Shown in pieces: positions 18,925-28,157 of a DNA stretch of 64,000 bases. The notes beneath the pieces are model-generated. The model saw nothing but the letters and a program-made list of their open reading frames with translations. It was not told the DNA's origin and searched no databases. Numbering within the stretch: the first letter of the stretch is position 1; each line of letters starts with the position of its first letter. A program made the position numbers and the translations under genes. Source of the DNA: an uncultured Anaerovibrio sp. (GTDB taxonomy: Bacteria; Bacillota; Negativicutes; Selenomonadales; Selenomonadaceae); the NCBI GenBank assembly GCA_934196075.1, contig CAKPVW010000004.1:4709-68708 (forward strand), given 5' to 3'.

Positions 18925-19854
18925 TTATCCAATTTGTACCTTGCCAACTAATTCAGATACATGGTTCAATCCTCTAGCCTCCAGATAGGCATCAATATCA
19001 GCTGCTACCTGCACCACTGCATCTGGATGAACGAAATTTTCCGCTCCCACAGCCACAGCACTAGCTCCAGCCAATAGGAATTCAATGGCATCCTGCCCAC
19101 AGGTAATACCGCCTAGACCTAGAATTGGAATCTGTACCGCCTGTGCTGCCTGCCACACCATGCGTACCGCAATAGGGCGAAGAGCTGGGCCGGACATACC
19201 ACCAGTAACATTGCCCAACAAAGGTTTCCAAGTGCGAGTATCAATTACCATGCCGGTTAAGGTGTTAATTAAAGCTATAGCATCTGCGCCAGCTTCCTCA
19301 ACAGCCTTGGCCATAGCAGTAATATCCGTTACATTAGGAGACAACTTCACAATCACGGGCTTGGAAGTATTCTTTTTTACTGTCTCTGTAACTGCTGCTG
19401 CCGCCCTTGGATCTGTACCAAAAACAATGCCGCCCTCTTTTACATTTGGGCAGGAAATATTTACCTCTACCCCATCTACCCCATCTACATCCAGCTTGGC
19501 AGCCATCATGCCATAATCCTCCACTGTACCAGCAGAAAAATTAGCAATGAAAGCTGTCTCAGAGGCTTCCTTCCGCACCTGAGGCAAAATATCTGTCAGG
19601 AATTTATCAATACCAGGGTTTTCCAAGCCGATACAATTCAGCATGCCAGCTGGTGTCTCTGCAATTCGTACCCCCTTGTTTCCAGCACGAGGTACAGGAG
19701 TCAACCCTTTGCTAATAATGGCTCCTACTTGTTTTAAATCAAGAAAATCCTTGTATTCAATACCAAAACCAAAGGTTCCAGAGGCACCCATAACTGGAGT
19801 TTTCATTTTTATGCCAGCAAAGTCTGTGGCTAATCTATCCATATTCATTTTCAT
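18925..19854 (-). CDS. pyrD: Dihydroorotate dehydrogenase B, catalytic subunit
   Basis: Class 1B enzyme oxidising dihydroorotate to orotate in pyrimidine synthesis; FMN-bearing subunit. 309 aa. Signatures are GASGTFGFGIEY, NCIGLENPG, the active-site VNISCPNVKEGG with the catalytic Cys of class 1, KLSPNVTDI, GGMSGPALRP and GLGGITCGQDAIEFLLAGA. It overlaps pyrK by 4 bases (ATGA), consistent with the obligate PyrDK heterotetramer that uses NAD+. Confidence 0.96.
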   Translation of the reverse strand: MKMNMDRLATDFAGIKMKTPVMGASGTFGFGIEYKDFLDLKQVGAIISKGLTPVPRAGNKGVRIAETPAGMLNCIGLENPGIDKFLTDILPQVRKEASETAFIANFSAGTVEDYGMMAAKLDVDGVDGVEVNISCPNVKEGGIVFGTDPRAAAAVTETVKKNTSKPVIVKLSPNVTDITAMAKAVEEAGADAIALINTLTGMVIDTRTWKPLLGNVTGGMSGPALRPIAVRMVWQAAQAVQIPILGLGGITCGQDAIEFLLAGASAVAVGAENFVHPDAVVQVAADIDAYLEARGLNHVSELVGKVQIG

Positions 19855-20729
19855 CTTGCAAATACCTCCTCAGCAGGGAACACCGGACCATCATGGCAAA
19901 TCTTCCAACGTTTGCCACTGACCATTCCCTCAAAGGTACAGCCTAAACATACACCGATACCACAGGCCATTCGCTTTTCCAAGGAAACCTGACATTCAAT
20001 GCCCTGCTTCATAGCCAGCTTGGCCAAGCCCTCCATCATAATAGTAGGTCCGCAGATTTTTATATGACGAATATCATAACGGTTGAGAATCTCTGGCATA
20101 GCGTCTATAGCAAAGCCCTTGATACCAGCAGAACCATCGTTGGTGGTTACTATGATTTCCTCAGTAAAGTTCTCCAAATAATCCTGCCAAAACAGCTCGC
20201 CTTCATTACGAATACCCAGCAAAAAAATAGGTTTGTTATCAGGCTCCAGCTCTGCCAGACGACGGGCAGTATAAATCATAGGAGCAACACCTACACCACC
20301 GCCAATCAACAGGGTACGCCCTCCATGAATTTCGTCTGTATCTGCACTTATGCTATCTGCAGCAGCCTGTTCTGTATCGAGAGATTGGGTATCTCCCAAA
20401 GTTCCCTTTGCACCAAATCCCTCTGGAGCAAAACAAAATCCTCCCCCAAGAGGTCCTTCAACACTAAGCTCCATAGTAGGCTCTAGACCTGCTAGTTCTT
20501 GAGTTCCTTTGCCTGCCACTCGATAGATAAGCAGAATACGCCCTTGCTCTCTATCAACATCAGCCACACCAAAAGGACGACGTAAAAAGGTACCACCATT
20601 TTCATTTTTCACCATAACAAATTGTCCTGGTTCAGCCTCAGCAGCAACCCCTGGCACCTGAATAACCATACATCTTACATCATCAGACAAAATATCATTT
20701 GCCACAATGGAACCTGATTCCACCAACAT
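19851..20729 (-). CDS. pyrK: Dihydroorotate dehydrogenase B, electron-transfer subunit
   Basis: Carries FAD and a [2Fe-2S] cluster and passes electrons from PyrD to NAD+. FAD binding is seen in RRPFGVADVD, NAD binding in TLLIGGGVGVAPM, and the cluster ligands in MACGIGVCLGCTFEG plus the later KICHDGPVF Cys. At 292 aa it is some 30 residues longer than usual PyrK; the excess is a Ser/Asp/Glu-rich linker (about 118-147) between the two nucleotide domains. Its stop overlaps the pyrD start. Confidence 0.95.
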   Translation of the reverse strand: MLVESGSIVANDILSDDVRCMVIQVPGVAAEAEPGQFVMVKNENGGTFLRRPFGVADVDREQGRILLIYRVAGKGTQELAGLEPTMELSVEGPLGGGFCFAPEGFGAKGTLGDTQSLDTEQAAADSISADTDEIHGGRTLLIGGGVGVAPMIYTARRLAELEPDNKPIFLLGIRNEGELFWQDYLENFTEEIIVTTNDGSAGIKGFAIDAMPEILNRYDIRHIKICGPTIMMEGLAKLAMKQGIECQVSLEKRMACGIGVCLGCTFEGMVSGKRWKICHDGPVFPAEEVFAR

Positions 20730-20974
20730 TTAGCTACACCACCTGTTTCTATATGATACATAAATTACACACCACAAAACCCTGCACAACCTAATACCTC
20801 TGCTTGTGAGCCGGAGATGGTCACGTCAAATGTATATATACTTTGCCATGACGAACTTTGTTGAATGCAGGTCTCTTTTCATTATACTATATTTTATCCT
20901 GTGATTGCTATCACTTCTTGTAATTTATCCAATATTGTCCTTAGTAATTCTACTTAACACAAATTCATAATTCC
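20730..20974 (-). promoter_or_regulatory. pyrKD upstream region with -10 box
   Basis: On the minus strand a TATAAT lies at about 20884-20889, followed by a 150-base leader. The leader holds GTGACC...GGTCAC-like and TTGTGC segments that vaguely recall the pur-region element, but I see no PyrR-box consensus and no attenuator with a T-run. Control mechanism unresolved. Confidence 0.35.
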
Positions 20975-21136
20975 TTATTTATGCTTCTTTTGCTCCTGCA
21001 AAAGCCGTACTAAAGCAATAACTGCTATACCTATACCACAAATACTAGCTGCCCCTGAAGCTTCTGCTGGTCCGAATTCACTGATCAGCCACATAATCAG
21101 CACCATTATAACCAGTATTTTGGAATTAAGTTTCAT
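20975..21136 (-). CDS. Small membrane peptide, 53 aa
   Basis: A 54-codon frame (with stop) starting MKLNSKILVIMVLIMWLISE. The ATG is preceded by GAGGAGCGATAAAAT, a strong ribosome site, which supports translation. One hydrophobic segment (residues 7-19) and a second (31-43, ASICGIGIAVIAL-like) are separated by a short polar GPAEASG loop, and the end is basic (QEQKKHK). No family recognised. It may be a small inner-membrane protein or a decayed remnant, but the reading frame and ribosome site look intact. It sits between the O-antigen-ligase-like gene and pyrK on the same strand. Confidence 0.6.
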   Translation of the reverse strand: MKLNSKILVIMVLIMWLISEFGPAEASGAASICGIGIAVIALVRLLQEQKKHK

Positions 21137-21191
21137 ATTTTATCGCTCCTCACTTCTATTTTACTACCGCCCAGAACACCCTTCAACCAAA

Positions 21192-21254
21192 ATAAGGCTA
21201 TTACCTTAGAGGCATTTATCCAAAACATAGTCAGCCCCAAGGCAACAGCCTTAT
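21192..21254 (-). terminator. Terminator after the O-antigen-ligase-like gene
   Basis: ATAAGGCT..CCTT pairs with AAGG..AGCCTTAT with two mismatches and a 30-base loop, followed by TTTTGG on the minus strand. Confidence 0.55.
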
Positions 21255-21297
21255 CAAAACCTCATGCCCCTGCTTTTTAGTACAGGAAGTATTAACC

Positions 21298-22533
21298 CTA
21301 GATTCTCCTTATAGCATAGACCAACCCACAAAGCAGCCACAACAGCATGGAGGAAGGAATATTAAACAACACATCATCCGTAACACCATTCAAAGCCACA
21401 GAAACCAAGGCCAAGCCCAGCCCCAACAACAGGCCTTCCATGAGATTATCTGCCAATATCCGCTTATTGAAAAGAGCCAGCCCCATGGTTTTGAAGAAAT
21501 ACCACAGGAAGGCAGTACCTCCTATCAAGCCGATTTCCGCCCAGTAATTCAAATAAATATTGTGGGCATGAACCAAGGTTACACTGCCATCTACAATATA
21601 GGTATCATACTGAGGGTAAACCATCCAATAGGCTCCCCAGCCAATTCCCAGCAAAGGATGATCCATAATCATCTGAACCGTGCTTTCCCACATGGCAATC
21701 CGCATTTCGGAAGAGGTATCTGCCACCAGAAAAGCTGTCTGCATCCGCTCTAACAGCACCGGATCCATAGCCAGAACGCCGCCAGCCACTAGAATAAGGG
21801 CCAGCAGAATCCGTCTATCCTTCAGCATGCCATAACAGCCCATGATAACAGCAATGGTCAGCAAAGCACCTCTAGCATAGGTCATAGCCAGACAGGCCAG
21901 ACAGGCCACCATAAACAAAGCCAAACCTATTCTCGCATCCCTATCCTTTAATTTGGCAAACAAGCCCAAAAGGACACAGATAACAATATCCAGATAAGCC
22001 GCCAAAATATTAGGATTCTCCCAGGTAGCAAAAACCCTTTTCCTCAGCTCCGGAAAAGCCTCGCCGTCAACCCATTTCATATCAGCCGTATCAATGCCAA
22101 AAATAAACTGATAGAAGCCATCCGCCACCACCAGCAGGGCCGACAGGCCAAGGGCATAGGCCACCACCTTGATTTCATCCCTAGTCGTAACATTCTGCGT
22201 CACCAGCACAAAGGTCATACAGTATACTACCGCCAGATTGTACCAATTGTAAAAGCTAAATCCCCTATCGGGAGAAACCAGTATCGAGGCCGCCCCGCAA
22301 AGCATAAATACAGCTATGGCCCCAAAGACAGGAGTTTTCTTGAAATGGTGATTCCTATCCATCCGCCAGCGAAAAAGGTAAATCACAAAGCCTATAAGTA
22401 AGGAAATCTCCGCCACCATAGGAGACAATGCCAGGAAAAATGCCTCCAGCACCACTGCCATGACAATCAGATCCTTGCACCGTCTTGAGGCAGCAAAATT
22501 TCTCAATGCCTTCAAATATCCACACCTCCACAT
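21298..22533 (-). CDS. O-antigen ligase / Wzy-C family membrane protein
   Basis: Polytopic inner-membrane protein with the pfam04932 region. About ten to twelve hydrophobic helices; the family signature is MTYARGALLTI followed by a large extracytoplasmic loop with MIMDHPLLGIGWGAYW and HAHNIYLNYWAEIG, where the conserved His and Arg lie. Members ligate O-antigen to lipid A core or polymerise polysaccharide. The ATG giving MWRCGYLK is chosen (GGAG 8 bases upstream); a start 25 codons earlier has a Shine-Dalgarno only 2 bases from the ATG. 411 aa. It stands apart from other surface polysaccharide genes, so ligase versus polymerase is undecided. Confidence 0.82.
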   Translation of the reverse strand: MWRCGYLKALRNFAASRRCKDLIVMAVVLEAFFLALSPMVAEISLLIGFVIYLFRWRMDRNHHFKKTPVFGAIAVFMLCGAASILVSPDRGFSFYNWYNLAVVYCMTFVLVTQNVTTRDEIKVVAYALGLSALLVVADGFYQFIFGIDTADMKWVDGEAFPELRKRVFATWENPNILAAYLDIVICVLLGLFAKLKDRDARIGLALFMVACLACLAMTYARGALLTIAVIMGCYGMLKDRRILLALILVAGGVLAMDPVLLERMQTAFLVADTSSEMRIAMWESTVQMIMDHPLLGIGWGAYWMVYPQYDTYIVDGSVTLVHAHNIYLNYWAEIGLIGGTAFLWYFFKTMGLALFNKRILADNLMEGLLLGLGLALVSVALNGVTDDVLFNIPSSMLLWLLCGLVYAIRRI

Positions 22534-22653
22534 TTTAAGCTCCTGCCTATCATACCACAAATACGATTTTTTTACCACGATAAAACCCTGCCAATAAATA
22601 TCAGCCATTACCTCCTTCCCTCAGAAGTCATAGCAAAATATTTATCAGCAGGG

Positions 22654-22688
22654 TAAAAAATATTTCAGCGCCCTATTTATGGCCCTGT
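22654..22688 (-). terminator. thiC terminator
   Basis: CAGGGCC / GGCGCTG stem with one mismatch and an 8-base AT loop followed on the minus strand by AAATATTTTTT, 27 bases after the thiC stop. Confidence 0.5.
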
Positions 22689-22714
22689 CGGCAGCATAAT
22701 CTCATAACCATATA

Positions 22715-24022
22715 TCAGAGAATATCAATATGCTCCCCAGCCAAAGCCTTGTTCATACTGCGCACCGCACAGAATTTACCGCACATAGAGCAGGTATCCT
22801 CATGCTCTGGAGAACGATCCGCCCGGATAGCCTTGGCAGTTTCAGGATCCAGGGCACACTCCCACTGCGCATCCCAATCCAGCACCCGGCGGGCATCACC
22901 CATTTTATCATCTATATCCCTGGCACCCCGGACACCCTTGGCAATATCCGCTGCATGAGCCGCAATCTTGCTGGCAATAATGCCCTGCTTTACATCATCT
23001 ACATTTGGCAGAGCCAGATGCTCAGCTGGGGTGACATAGCACAGGAAAGCCGCTCCATGCATAGCTGCCATAGCACCGCCGATGGCTGCCGTAATATGGT
23101 CATACCCTGGCGCAATATCTGTTACCAATGGCCCCAACACATAGAAAGGTGCTCCCTGACAAATAGTCTCCTGTACCTTCATATTGGCTGCAATCTGATC
23201 CATAGGCACATGACCAGGCCCCTCAACCATAACCTGTACATCCTTGGCCCAGGCTCTCTTGGTCAGCTCTCCCAGACGCACCAGCTCCTCAATCTGACAC
23301 ACATCAGTAGCATCCGCCAGACAGCCAGGACGGCAGGCATCCCCCAGAGAAATAGTCACATCATATTCACGACAGATATCCAGAATCTCATCATAATACT
23401 CATAGAAAGGATTCTCATTGCCAGTCATGGACATCCAGGCGAAAACCAAAGAACCACCACGAGAAACAATATTCATCTTTCTCTTATGCTTCTTAATCTG
23501 GTCAATGGTCTTGCGGGTAATGCCGCAATGGAGGGTAACAAAATCCACACCATCCTCAGCATGAAGGCGGATAACATCAATAAAATCCTTGGCAGTCAAA
23601 GTATCTAAATCTCTCTGATAATGAATAACGCTGTCATAAACAGGCACAGTACCAATCATCACAGGACACTCACTGGTCAGCTTCTGACGGAAAGGCTGGG
23701 TATTGCCATGGCTGGACAAATCCATAATAGCCTCTGCCCCCATATTCACAGCAGACATAACCTTTTCCATTTCCACATCATAGTCCTTGCAGTCTCTGGA
23801 CACACCAAGATTAACATTAATCTTGGTACGCAGCATAGAGCCGATACCCTCCGGTTCCAAGCATTTGTGATTCACATTGGCAGGAATAGCCACCTTGCCG
23901 CAGGCAACCAGGGGCAGCAGCTCCTCCACAGACATATGCTCCTTGGTAGCAACCTTTTCAATTTCCGGAGTAACAATCCCCTTGCGGGCTGCTTCCATCT
24001 GAGTCTTATACTCTTTAGCCAT
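22715..24022 (-). CDS. thiC: Phosphomethylpyrimidine synthase (ThiC)
   Basis: Radical SAM enzyme turning AIR into HMP-phosphate for thiamine synthesis. 435 aa, the short form without the long N-terminal domain. The C-terminal [11 protein letters not shown] has the CX2CX4C cluster motif. Other signatures are [38 protein letters not shown] and [13 protein letters not shown]. The ATG giving MAKEYKTQ is chosen since AAAGGA lies 8 bases before it; the ATG three codons earlier overlaps the ribosome site. It draws AIR from the same pool as purine synthesis. It is preceded by a TPP riboswitch. Confidence 0.96.
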   Translation of the reverse strand: MAKEYKTQMEAARKGIVTPEIEKVATKEHMSVEELLPLVACGKVAIPANVNHKCLEPEGIGSMLRTKINVNLGVSRDCKDYDVEMEKVMSAVNMGAEAIMDLSSHGNTQPFRQKLTSECPVMIGTVPVYDSVIHYQRDLDTLTAKDFIDVIRLHAEDGVDFVTLHCGITRKTIDQIKKHKRKMNIVSRGGSLVFAWMSMTGNENPFYEYYDEILDICREYDVTISLGDACRPGCLADATDVCQIEELVRLGELTKRAWAKDVQVMVEGPGHVPMDQIAANMKVQETICQGAPFYVLGPLVTDIAPGYDHITAAIGGAMAAMHGAAFLCYVTPAEHLALPNVDDVKQGIIASKIAAHAADIAKGVRGARDIDDKMGDARRVLDWDAQWECALDPETAKAIRADRSPEHEDTCSMCGKFCAVRSMNKALAGEHIDIL

Positions 24023-24045
24023 ACATAACATCCTTTCCTAATACA

Positions 24046-24084
24046 CAAAAATGGTATACCTAGCCACAGCCATTGGTATACCAT
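24046..24084 (-). terminator. TPP-controlled terminator
   Basis: Perfect 10-bp stem ATGGTATACC / GGTATACCAT with a 14-base loop and a T-run on the minus strand, between the TPP aptamer and the thiC ribosome site. Confidence 0.85.
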
Positions 24085-24099
24085 CATACCTACACAATA

Positions 24100-24181
24100 T
24101 GGTTCCCTACGGTGGCATTATCCACATCAGGTACGGTCAAGGCCCCAGCCTACTCTCAGCCTGCCTGCGCAAGCTCCCGTT
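24100..24181 (-). promoter_or_regulatory. TPP riboswitch (THI-box)
   Basis: Read on the minus strand: GGGAGC near the 5' end, the conserved GGCTGAGAGTAGG, GACC, ACCTGATGTGGATAATGCC and the closing GTAGGGAA. It is followed by an intrinsic terminator and thiC. The methyltransferase gene ends only 10 bases upstream of the aptamer. Confidence 0.95.
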
Positions 24182-24190
24182 TTGTCTAAT

Positions 24191-25759
24191 TTATTCGTCT
24201 TTATTCATTGTAACATCTTTTCTCTCATTTGTACAATAATAGGGATAAAAAATTTTCTCCAGCTCCTTGACCAGATTGGCCTGGGGTGCCTCCTGACCAA
24301 CCATTTGCTTATAAACAGCCAATATCCTCTCCCTAGCCTGCTCACCAAGGATTTCTATATCCAGCATTTCAGCCTGCTGTAAATCCCCCGGCTGCAGCTT
24401 GGCCAGCCCCCGGCCCAGTTCCTTGCGATTGCGGTCAATCAACATTCTGGCCCTATCCGTCAGCAAATAGCAAAAAATAATATCCGTCCATTCTCTATAG
24501 GCCTCATGGACAAAAATTCCATGAAAAGCCGTCAGATTCCCTGTGCCAGCCAAATTCCGCAGTACCTTATACTCATTGCGATAAGCAGAGGAAATCAAAA
24601 TAGGTGCCGCAGGCTTCTGCTCCATGCTATACCAGGGCTGTCTTTTGGACAGAAGATACCGCTTAGCCAGCCCCTCTGCCTGTCCCTGACGGATATATGC
24701 CCGTACCCTGCCCTCAGGCTTCCCCTGTACATTCAAGATAAAAGCCTTGCCCTGCCCAGCTGCCAAAGCCTGCCAATCCCCCAGCTGCCAGATACAATCC
24801 TTTACATCCCTGCTGCGGCAAAGGCAGGGCCGGAGATATTTGGCGTCAATTCTCAATTCCTCAGCCTGCTGCCGGCTCAGACAAAAGAAATCATTGGCTC
24901 CCGTAGCAATCCCCCGGCCAATCCGACAATATTTTTCCATAGGCACCAGATGAGCCAGCCTCTGCTGTTTCTCCTGATGCAGATAAGGACGCCACTTTTC
25001 CTCCGGTCCTATCTGACCATATTTTACCCTGACGCCATGAGGCCCCTGTCCTCTATCCACATCAACAGCAGAAAGCTCCTCCATGGAAGCAAGATTAAAA
25101 AAAGCAATCTCCTCCTTGGGCGCCCTATCCAGCAAAAGAATACAGCAGGTAGTATTGGCCCCAGGAAAAATATCCTCATTATAGCGGAAATTGACAATAC
25201 ACCGCAGCAGCCTATCCTCCAAAAGCATGGCCTTCAGCTGAGTACCATAAATGGAGTTAAGGAACTCACTAGGAATCAGATAAGCCAACTTCCCCTGAGG
25301 GGCCAGCTGAAAAATACTTTTCGCCAAAAAAAGCAGGTAAAGATTGCTATTGCCGCCATAGCGGATGCCAGTTTCCTCCTGGATTTTATTCAATATTTCC
25401 TGCCGATTAGCCACCGCCTGAAATCTATTATAGGGAGGATTTCCCACAATAGCCTCGTATTGTTCCTGCCAATCCATGGTCAAATAATCCCCCAGCACCA
25501 TTTCCGCCCCAGAGGGATTGCCAAAAAACTCCAAAATATCCCCGTCGATTTCATAGCCTTTCAGCTGGCATTGAGGAAAAATCCTATGCATCTGTTGGAG
25601 AAAAATACTATTACCAGCTGCAGGATCCAGCATATTTTTGGCATTTTTCCCAGCCCAGCCACACATAAACTCCGCCACTGGAGCCGGCGTAAAAAATTGG
25701 CCCAAAGCCTTCAAATGCTTATGTCCCGCTTGTTCTGCATATATTTTTTCCTGCTCCAT
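24191..25759 (-). CDS. Solo N6-adenine DNA methyltransferase (TaqI/Eco57I-like)
   Basis: DNA adenine methyltransferase with a gamma-class motif order. Motif X GQFFTP at residues 20-25, motif I DPAAGNS at 45-51, the acidic YEIDGDI, and catalytic motif IV NPPY at 107-110. The C-terminal half (about 270-500) fits the TaqI-like target-recognition region, with TGANDFFCLS near its start. 522 aa. No restriction endonuclease, specificity subunit or Vsr gene is adjacent, and there is no nuclease domain before motif X, so it looks like an orphan methyltransferase. GGAAATG is the ribosome site. The target sequence cannot be read from the protein. Confidence 0.85.
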   Translation of the reverse strand: MEQEKIYAEQAGHKHLKALGQFFTPAPVAEFMCGWAGKNAKNMLDPAAGNSIFLQQMHRIFPQCQLKGYEIDGDILEFFGNPSGAEMVLGDYLTMDWQEQYEAIVGNPPYNRFQAVANRQEILNKIQEETGIRYGGNSNLYLLFLAKSIFQLAPQGKLAYLIPSEFLNSIYGTQLKAMLLEDRLLRCIVNFRYNEDIFPGANTTCCILLLDRAPKEEIAFFNLASMEELSAVDVDRGQGPHGVRVKYGQIGPEEKWRPYLHQEKQQRLAHLVPMEKYCRIGRGIATGANDFFCLSRQQAEELRIDAKYLRPCLCRSRDVKDCIWQLGDWQALAAGQGKAFILNVQGKPEGRVRAYIRQGQAEGLAKRYLLSKRQPWYSMEQKPAAPILISSAYRNEYKVLRNLAGTGNLTAFHGIFVHEAYREWTDIIFCYLLTDRARMLIDRNRKELGRGLAKLQPGDLQQAEMLDIEILGEQARERILAVYKQMVGQEAPQANLVKELEKIFYPYYCTNERKDVTMNKDE

Positions 25760-25872
25760 TTCCTCATCCTTTACAAAATAATCTTTTCATCTGACCATAA
25801 ATCTGATATTATATTTTTATCTCATTCTGACTATTTCAATATAGCCAATGTGGCATTATACTAGGTAGCATA

Positions 25873-25886
25873 TTCAATATATTGAA
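25873..25886 (+). promoter_or_regulatory. Palindromic operator candidate
   Basis: Perfect palindrome TTCAATATATTGAA 27 bases before the ECF gene start; a half-site TTCAATAT also occurs at about 25837-25844. A possible site for the MocR regulator encoded downstream; this is inference. Confidence 0.45.
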
Positions 25887-25912
25887 CACAAATTCAGTCA
25901 GGAGTGACCATT

Positions 25913-26407
25913 ATGAGATTAACTACCAAGGATTTATGCCTTACCTCTTTATTTACCGCTATTGTATTTGTTATGACCTTTGTGCCCAAAATCCCTATTC
26001 CCTTGGGCTATGCCCATCTGGGAGATGCCGCTGTATTGCTGGCCGTTGTGCTTTTGGGCCGGAAGCAGGGAGCCATCGCCGGAGCGATAGGTTCCGCTTT
26101 AGCCGATTTGATAGGCGGCTTTGCCCTTTGGATTGTGCCTACCCTGCTTATCAAATACATTATGGCTTGGATTTTCGGCCTGCTCTACCAGAACAGTCAC
26201 AACAGCTTTGAGATTAACAGCGGCAACCTTACCGCTATTTTCCTGGGCTTTGTTTGGATGGTAGCCGCCTACACCATTTTCGGTGCTCTTCTCTATGACA
26301 GCATAGAGGCAGGACTCAGCTCCACCCCAGGTCTGGCTCTGAAGGCTTTCCTCAACGCCGTAATCTTCCTGATATTGGTAAAGCCATTACAGAAAATTTC
26401 ACTCTAA
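25913..26407 (+). CDS. ECF transporter S component (vitamin-type substrate binding subunit)
   Basis: Small membrane protein that captures a vitamin and docks to a shared energising module (EcfAA'T), which is not in the window. 164 aa with five or six helices. Family signatures are the N-terminal RLTTKDLCLTSLFTAIVFVMTF, IPLGYAHLGDAAVLLA and the GAIAGAIGSALADLIGG loop. The ATG at 25913 is chosen (CAGGAG 8 bases upstream) over a GTG at 25904. The substrate is not shown; because a MocR/PdxR-type regulator follows 134 bases downstream, a B6 vitamer (PdxU-like) is the likeliest guess. Confidence 0.85.
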   Translation: MRLTTKDLCLTSLFTAIVFVMTFVPKIPIPLGYAHLGDAAVLLAVVLLGRKQGAIAGAIGSALADLIGGFALWIVPTLLIKYIMAWIFGLLYQNSHNSFEINSGNLTAIFLGFVWMVAAYTIFGALLYDSIEAGLSSTPGLALKAFLNAVIFLILVKPLQKISL

Positions 26408-26439
26408 CCCTCCTATCCGTTAGGTGGATAGAAGCTACA

Positions 26440-26467
26440 AAGCGGCATACCCTGCCGCTTTTATTTT
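26440..26467 (+). terminator. Terminator of the ECF gene
   Basis: AAGCGGCA / TGCCGCTT 8-bp stem with a 5-base loop followed by TTATTTT. A second small hairpin CTATCC / GGATAG lies just upstream. Confidence 0.8.
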
Positions 26468-26541
26468 ACCACAAATCCTGCCAATTAGCCGAACACTTTT
26501 CCAGTACCCCCTGATTTTCATTGTAGAAAGGCGGTCCCTCT

Positions 26542-28023
26542 ATGCTGACTTTGAATCTGGAGCCTAACAAGCCCCAGCCCATCTATATGCAGATTTATCA
26601 ATACATCAAAAACGAAATTCTCCTCCATCACCTAACCCCCGGCACCAGGCTGCCCTCCAAGCGTTCACTGGCTGCCCAGCTTGGCATCAGCACCATTACG
26701 GTAGAAGGAGCCTATGGCCAGCTGGTTTCCGAAGGCTATATTTATGCCAAATTAAAATCAGGCTACTTTGTCTCTCCCGTGGAAAGCTATCGTCAATCCA
26801 TGGATTTCTTTGACCAACAGCAAAGCACCAACACCAATCTCCCTCAGGAGAATACTTCTCCTGACCTGGGCGGAAACATGCCCCAACAGGCTTGGGAAAA
26901 TTCTGAGACAAAGGACTCACCCACAGTTCCTGCCCCTCACATAGTTGATTTATCCTCCAACAGCCTATTGGCCGAAAACTTTCCCTTCAGCACCTGGAGC
27001 CGTCTCCTGCGGCACACCATCAGCGAGAAACAGCAGCTGCTCCTCACCCAGTCTCCTACTGCCGGTGTAGCCCCTCTGCGGCAGGCCATTGCCAATCATC
27101 TACGGCATTTTCGAGGCATGGATATTGCCCCGGAACAGATTGTTATCGGCGCCGGCACAGAGTATCTCTATGAACTGTTGATTAAGCTTATCGGCCGGGA
27201 CAAAATCTACTGTGTGGAGGATCCAGGCTATCAGAAACTACGCAAGATCTATGGAGACAACGGAGCCTGCTGTATCGCTCTTCCCATTGACCAGCAGGGC
27301 ATGTCTGTCACCGCCCTGAATTCCATGAGCTGTGATGTTATCCATATCAGCCCCTCCCACCATTTCCCTACAGGCATTATCACGCCCATCAGCCGCCGCT
27401 ATGAACTGCTGGGCTGGGCCGCAGCCGGCCCTAGATACATCATTGAAGATGATTATGACACAGAATTCCGTCTCGTAGGCCGTCCCATTCCCTCCCTTTT
27501 CAGCATAGATATGAGCAGCAAGGTTATTTATATGAATACCTTCTCCAAAAGTCTGGCCTCCACCATCCGTATCAGCTATATGGTACTGCCCAAGCCTTTG
27601 CTGGAAAAATTCAACAGCAAATTGAACTATCTAAGCTGTACTGTCTCCACCTTTGAGCAATACACTCTGGCGGAGTTTATCAATCAGGGGTATTTTGAAC
27701 GGCATATTAACCGTATGCGGAACAACTACAAAAAACTTCGTCAACAGCTGCTGAAGGCCTTGACCAGCCATCCTCAGCACGAAAAAATTCAGATACTCCA
27801 GCAATCCTCCGGCCTATATTTTCTTCTGCAAATCCATACCAATTTGTCTGACCGGGATTTGCAGGCCAGATTACAGCAAAAGGGGCTGATGCTTCAGCCT
27901 CTCCAGCACTACTATCAAAACCGTCAGGCAGCCCCGGAGCATACCTTTGTGGTAAACTATTCCTCCATCGCAGCCACAGATATTCATCAAATTGTAGATG
28001 CCCTTTTCAGCAGTCTGTCCTAA
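26542..28023 (+). CDS. MocR-family (GntR-aminotransferase fusion) regulator
   Basis: PLP-binding transcription regulator. The N-terminal winged helix of GntR type spans about residues 10-78 (PIYMQIYQYIKNEILLHHL, PGTRLPSKRSLAAQLGISTI). A Gln/Pro/Thr-rich linker (about 80-140) leads to a fold-type I aminotransferase domain with IIEDDYDTEFR (PLP-contacting Asp) and NTFSKSLAS, the Lys that binds PLP. 493 aa is normal. Such proteins include PdxR (pyridoxal synthesis) and GabR. With an ECF vitamin transporter subunit upstream and no pdxST, control of vitamin B6 uptake is a reasonable inference. Confidence 0.9.
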   Translation: MLTLNLEPNKPQPIYMQIYQYIKNEILLHHLTPGTRLPSKRSLAAQLGISTITVEGAYGQLVSEGYIYAKLKSGYFVSPVESYRQSMDFFDQQQSTNTNLPQENTSPDLGGNMPQQAWENSETKDSPTVPAPHIVDLSSNSLLAENFPFSTWSRLLRHTISEKQQLLLTQSPTAGVAPLRQAIANHLRHFRGMDIAPEQIVIGAGTEYLYELLIKLIGRDKIYCVEDPGYQKLRKIYGDNGACCIALPIDQQGMSVTALNSMSCDVIHISPSHHFPTGIITPISRRYELLGWAAAGPRYIIEDDYDTEFRLVGRPIPSLFSIDMSSKVIYMNTFSKSLASTIRISYMVLPKPLLEKFNSKLNYLSCTVSTFEQYTLAEFINQGYFERHINRMRNNYKKLRQQLLKALTSHPQHEKIQILQQSSGLYFLLQIHTNLSDRDLQARLQQKGLMLQPLQHYYQNRQAAPEHTFVVNYSSIAATDIHQIVDALFSSLS

Positions 28024-28027
28024 AGAC

Positions 28028-28155
28028 AAATAGCCCCCTTCAGCCACCCTCAGCAACGGAATGCAGTCCCCCTAAAGTTATACCTAAAATCTACTTTAGG
28101 GAGACCGCTGCACTCAGCAATGCTGTGGACAGGCCGAAAAGGGCTATTTTATTTT
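28028..28155. terminator. Nested hairpin terminator between convergent genes
   Basis: Outer arms AAATAGCCC..TT and AAGGGCTATTT enclose a second hairpin (28063-28111: CCCTAAAGT / ACTTTAGGG extended by GCAG / CTGC). The inner hairpin is flanked by direct repeats CTCAGCAA at 28049-28056 and 28113-28120, as if a small palindrome was inserted into the loop. Confidence 0.55.
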
Positions 28156-28157
28156 GC

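Noticed and set aside
20790..20870. Fourth copy of the pur-region element before pyrK
   Set aside because: Only scattered matches (GTGACC, TTGTGC) with a changed spacing; not above chance by eye.
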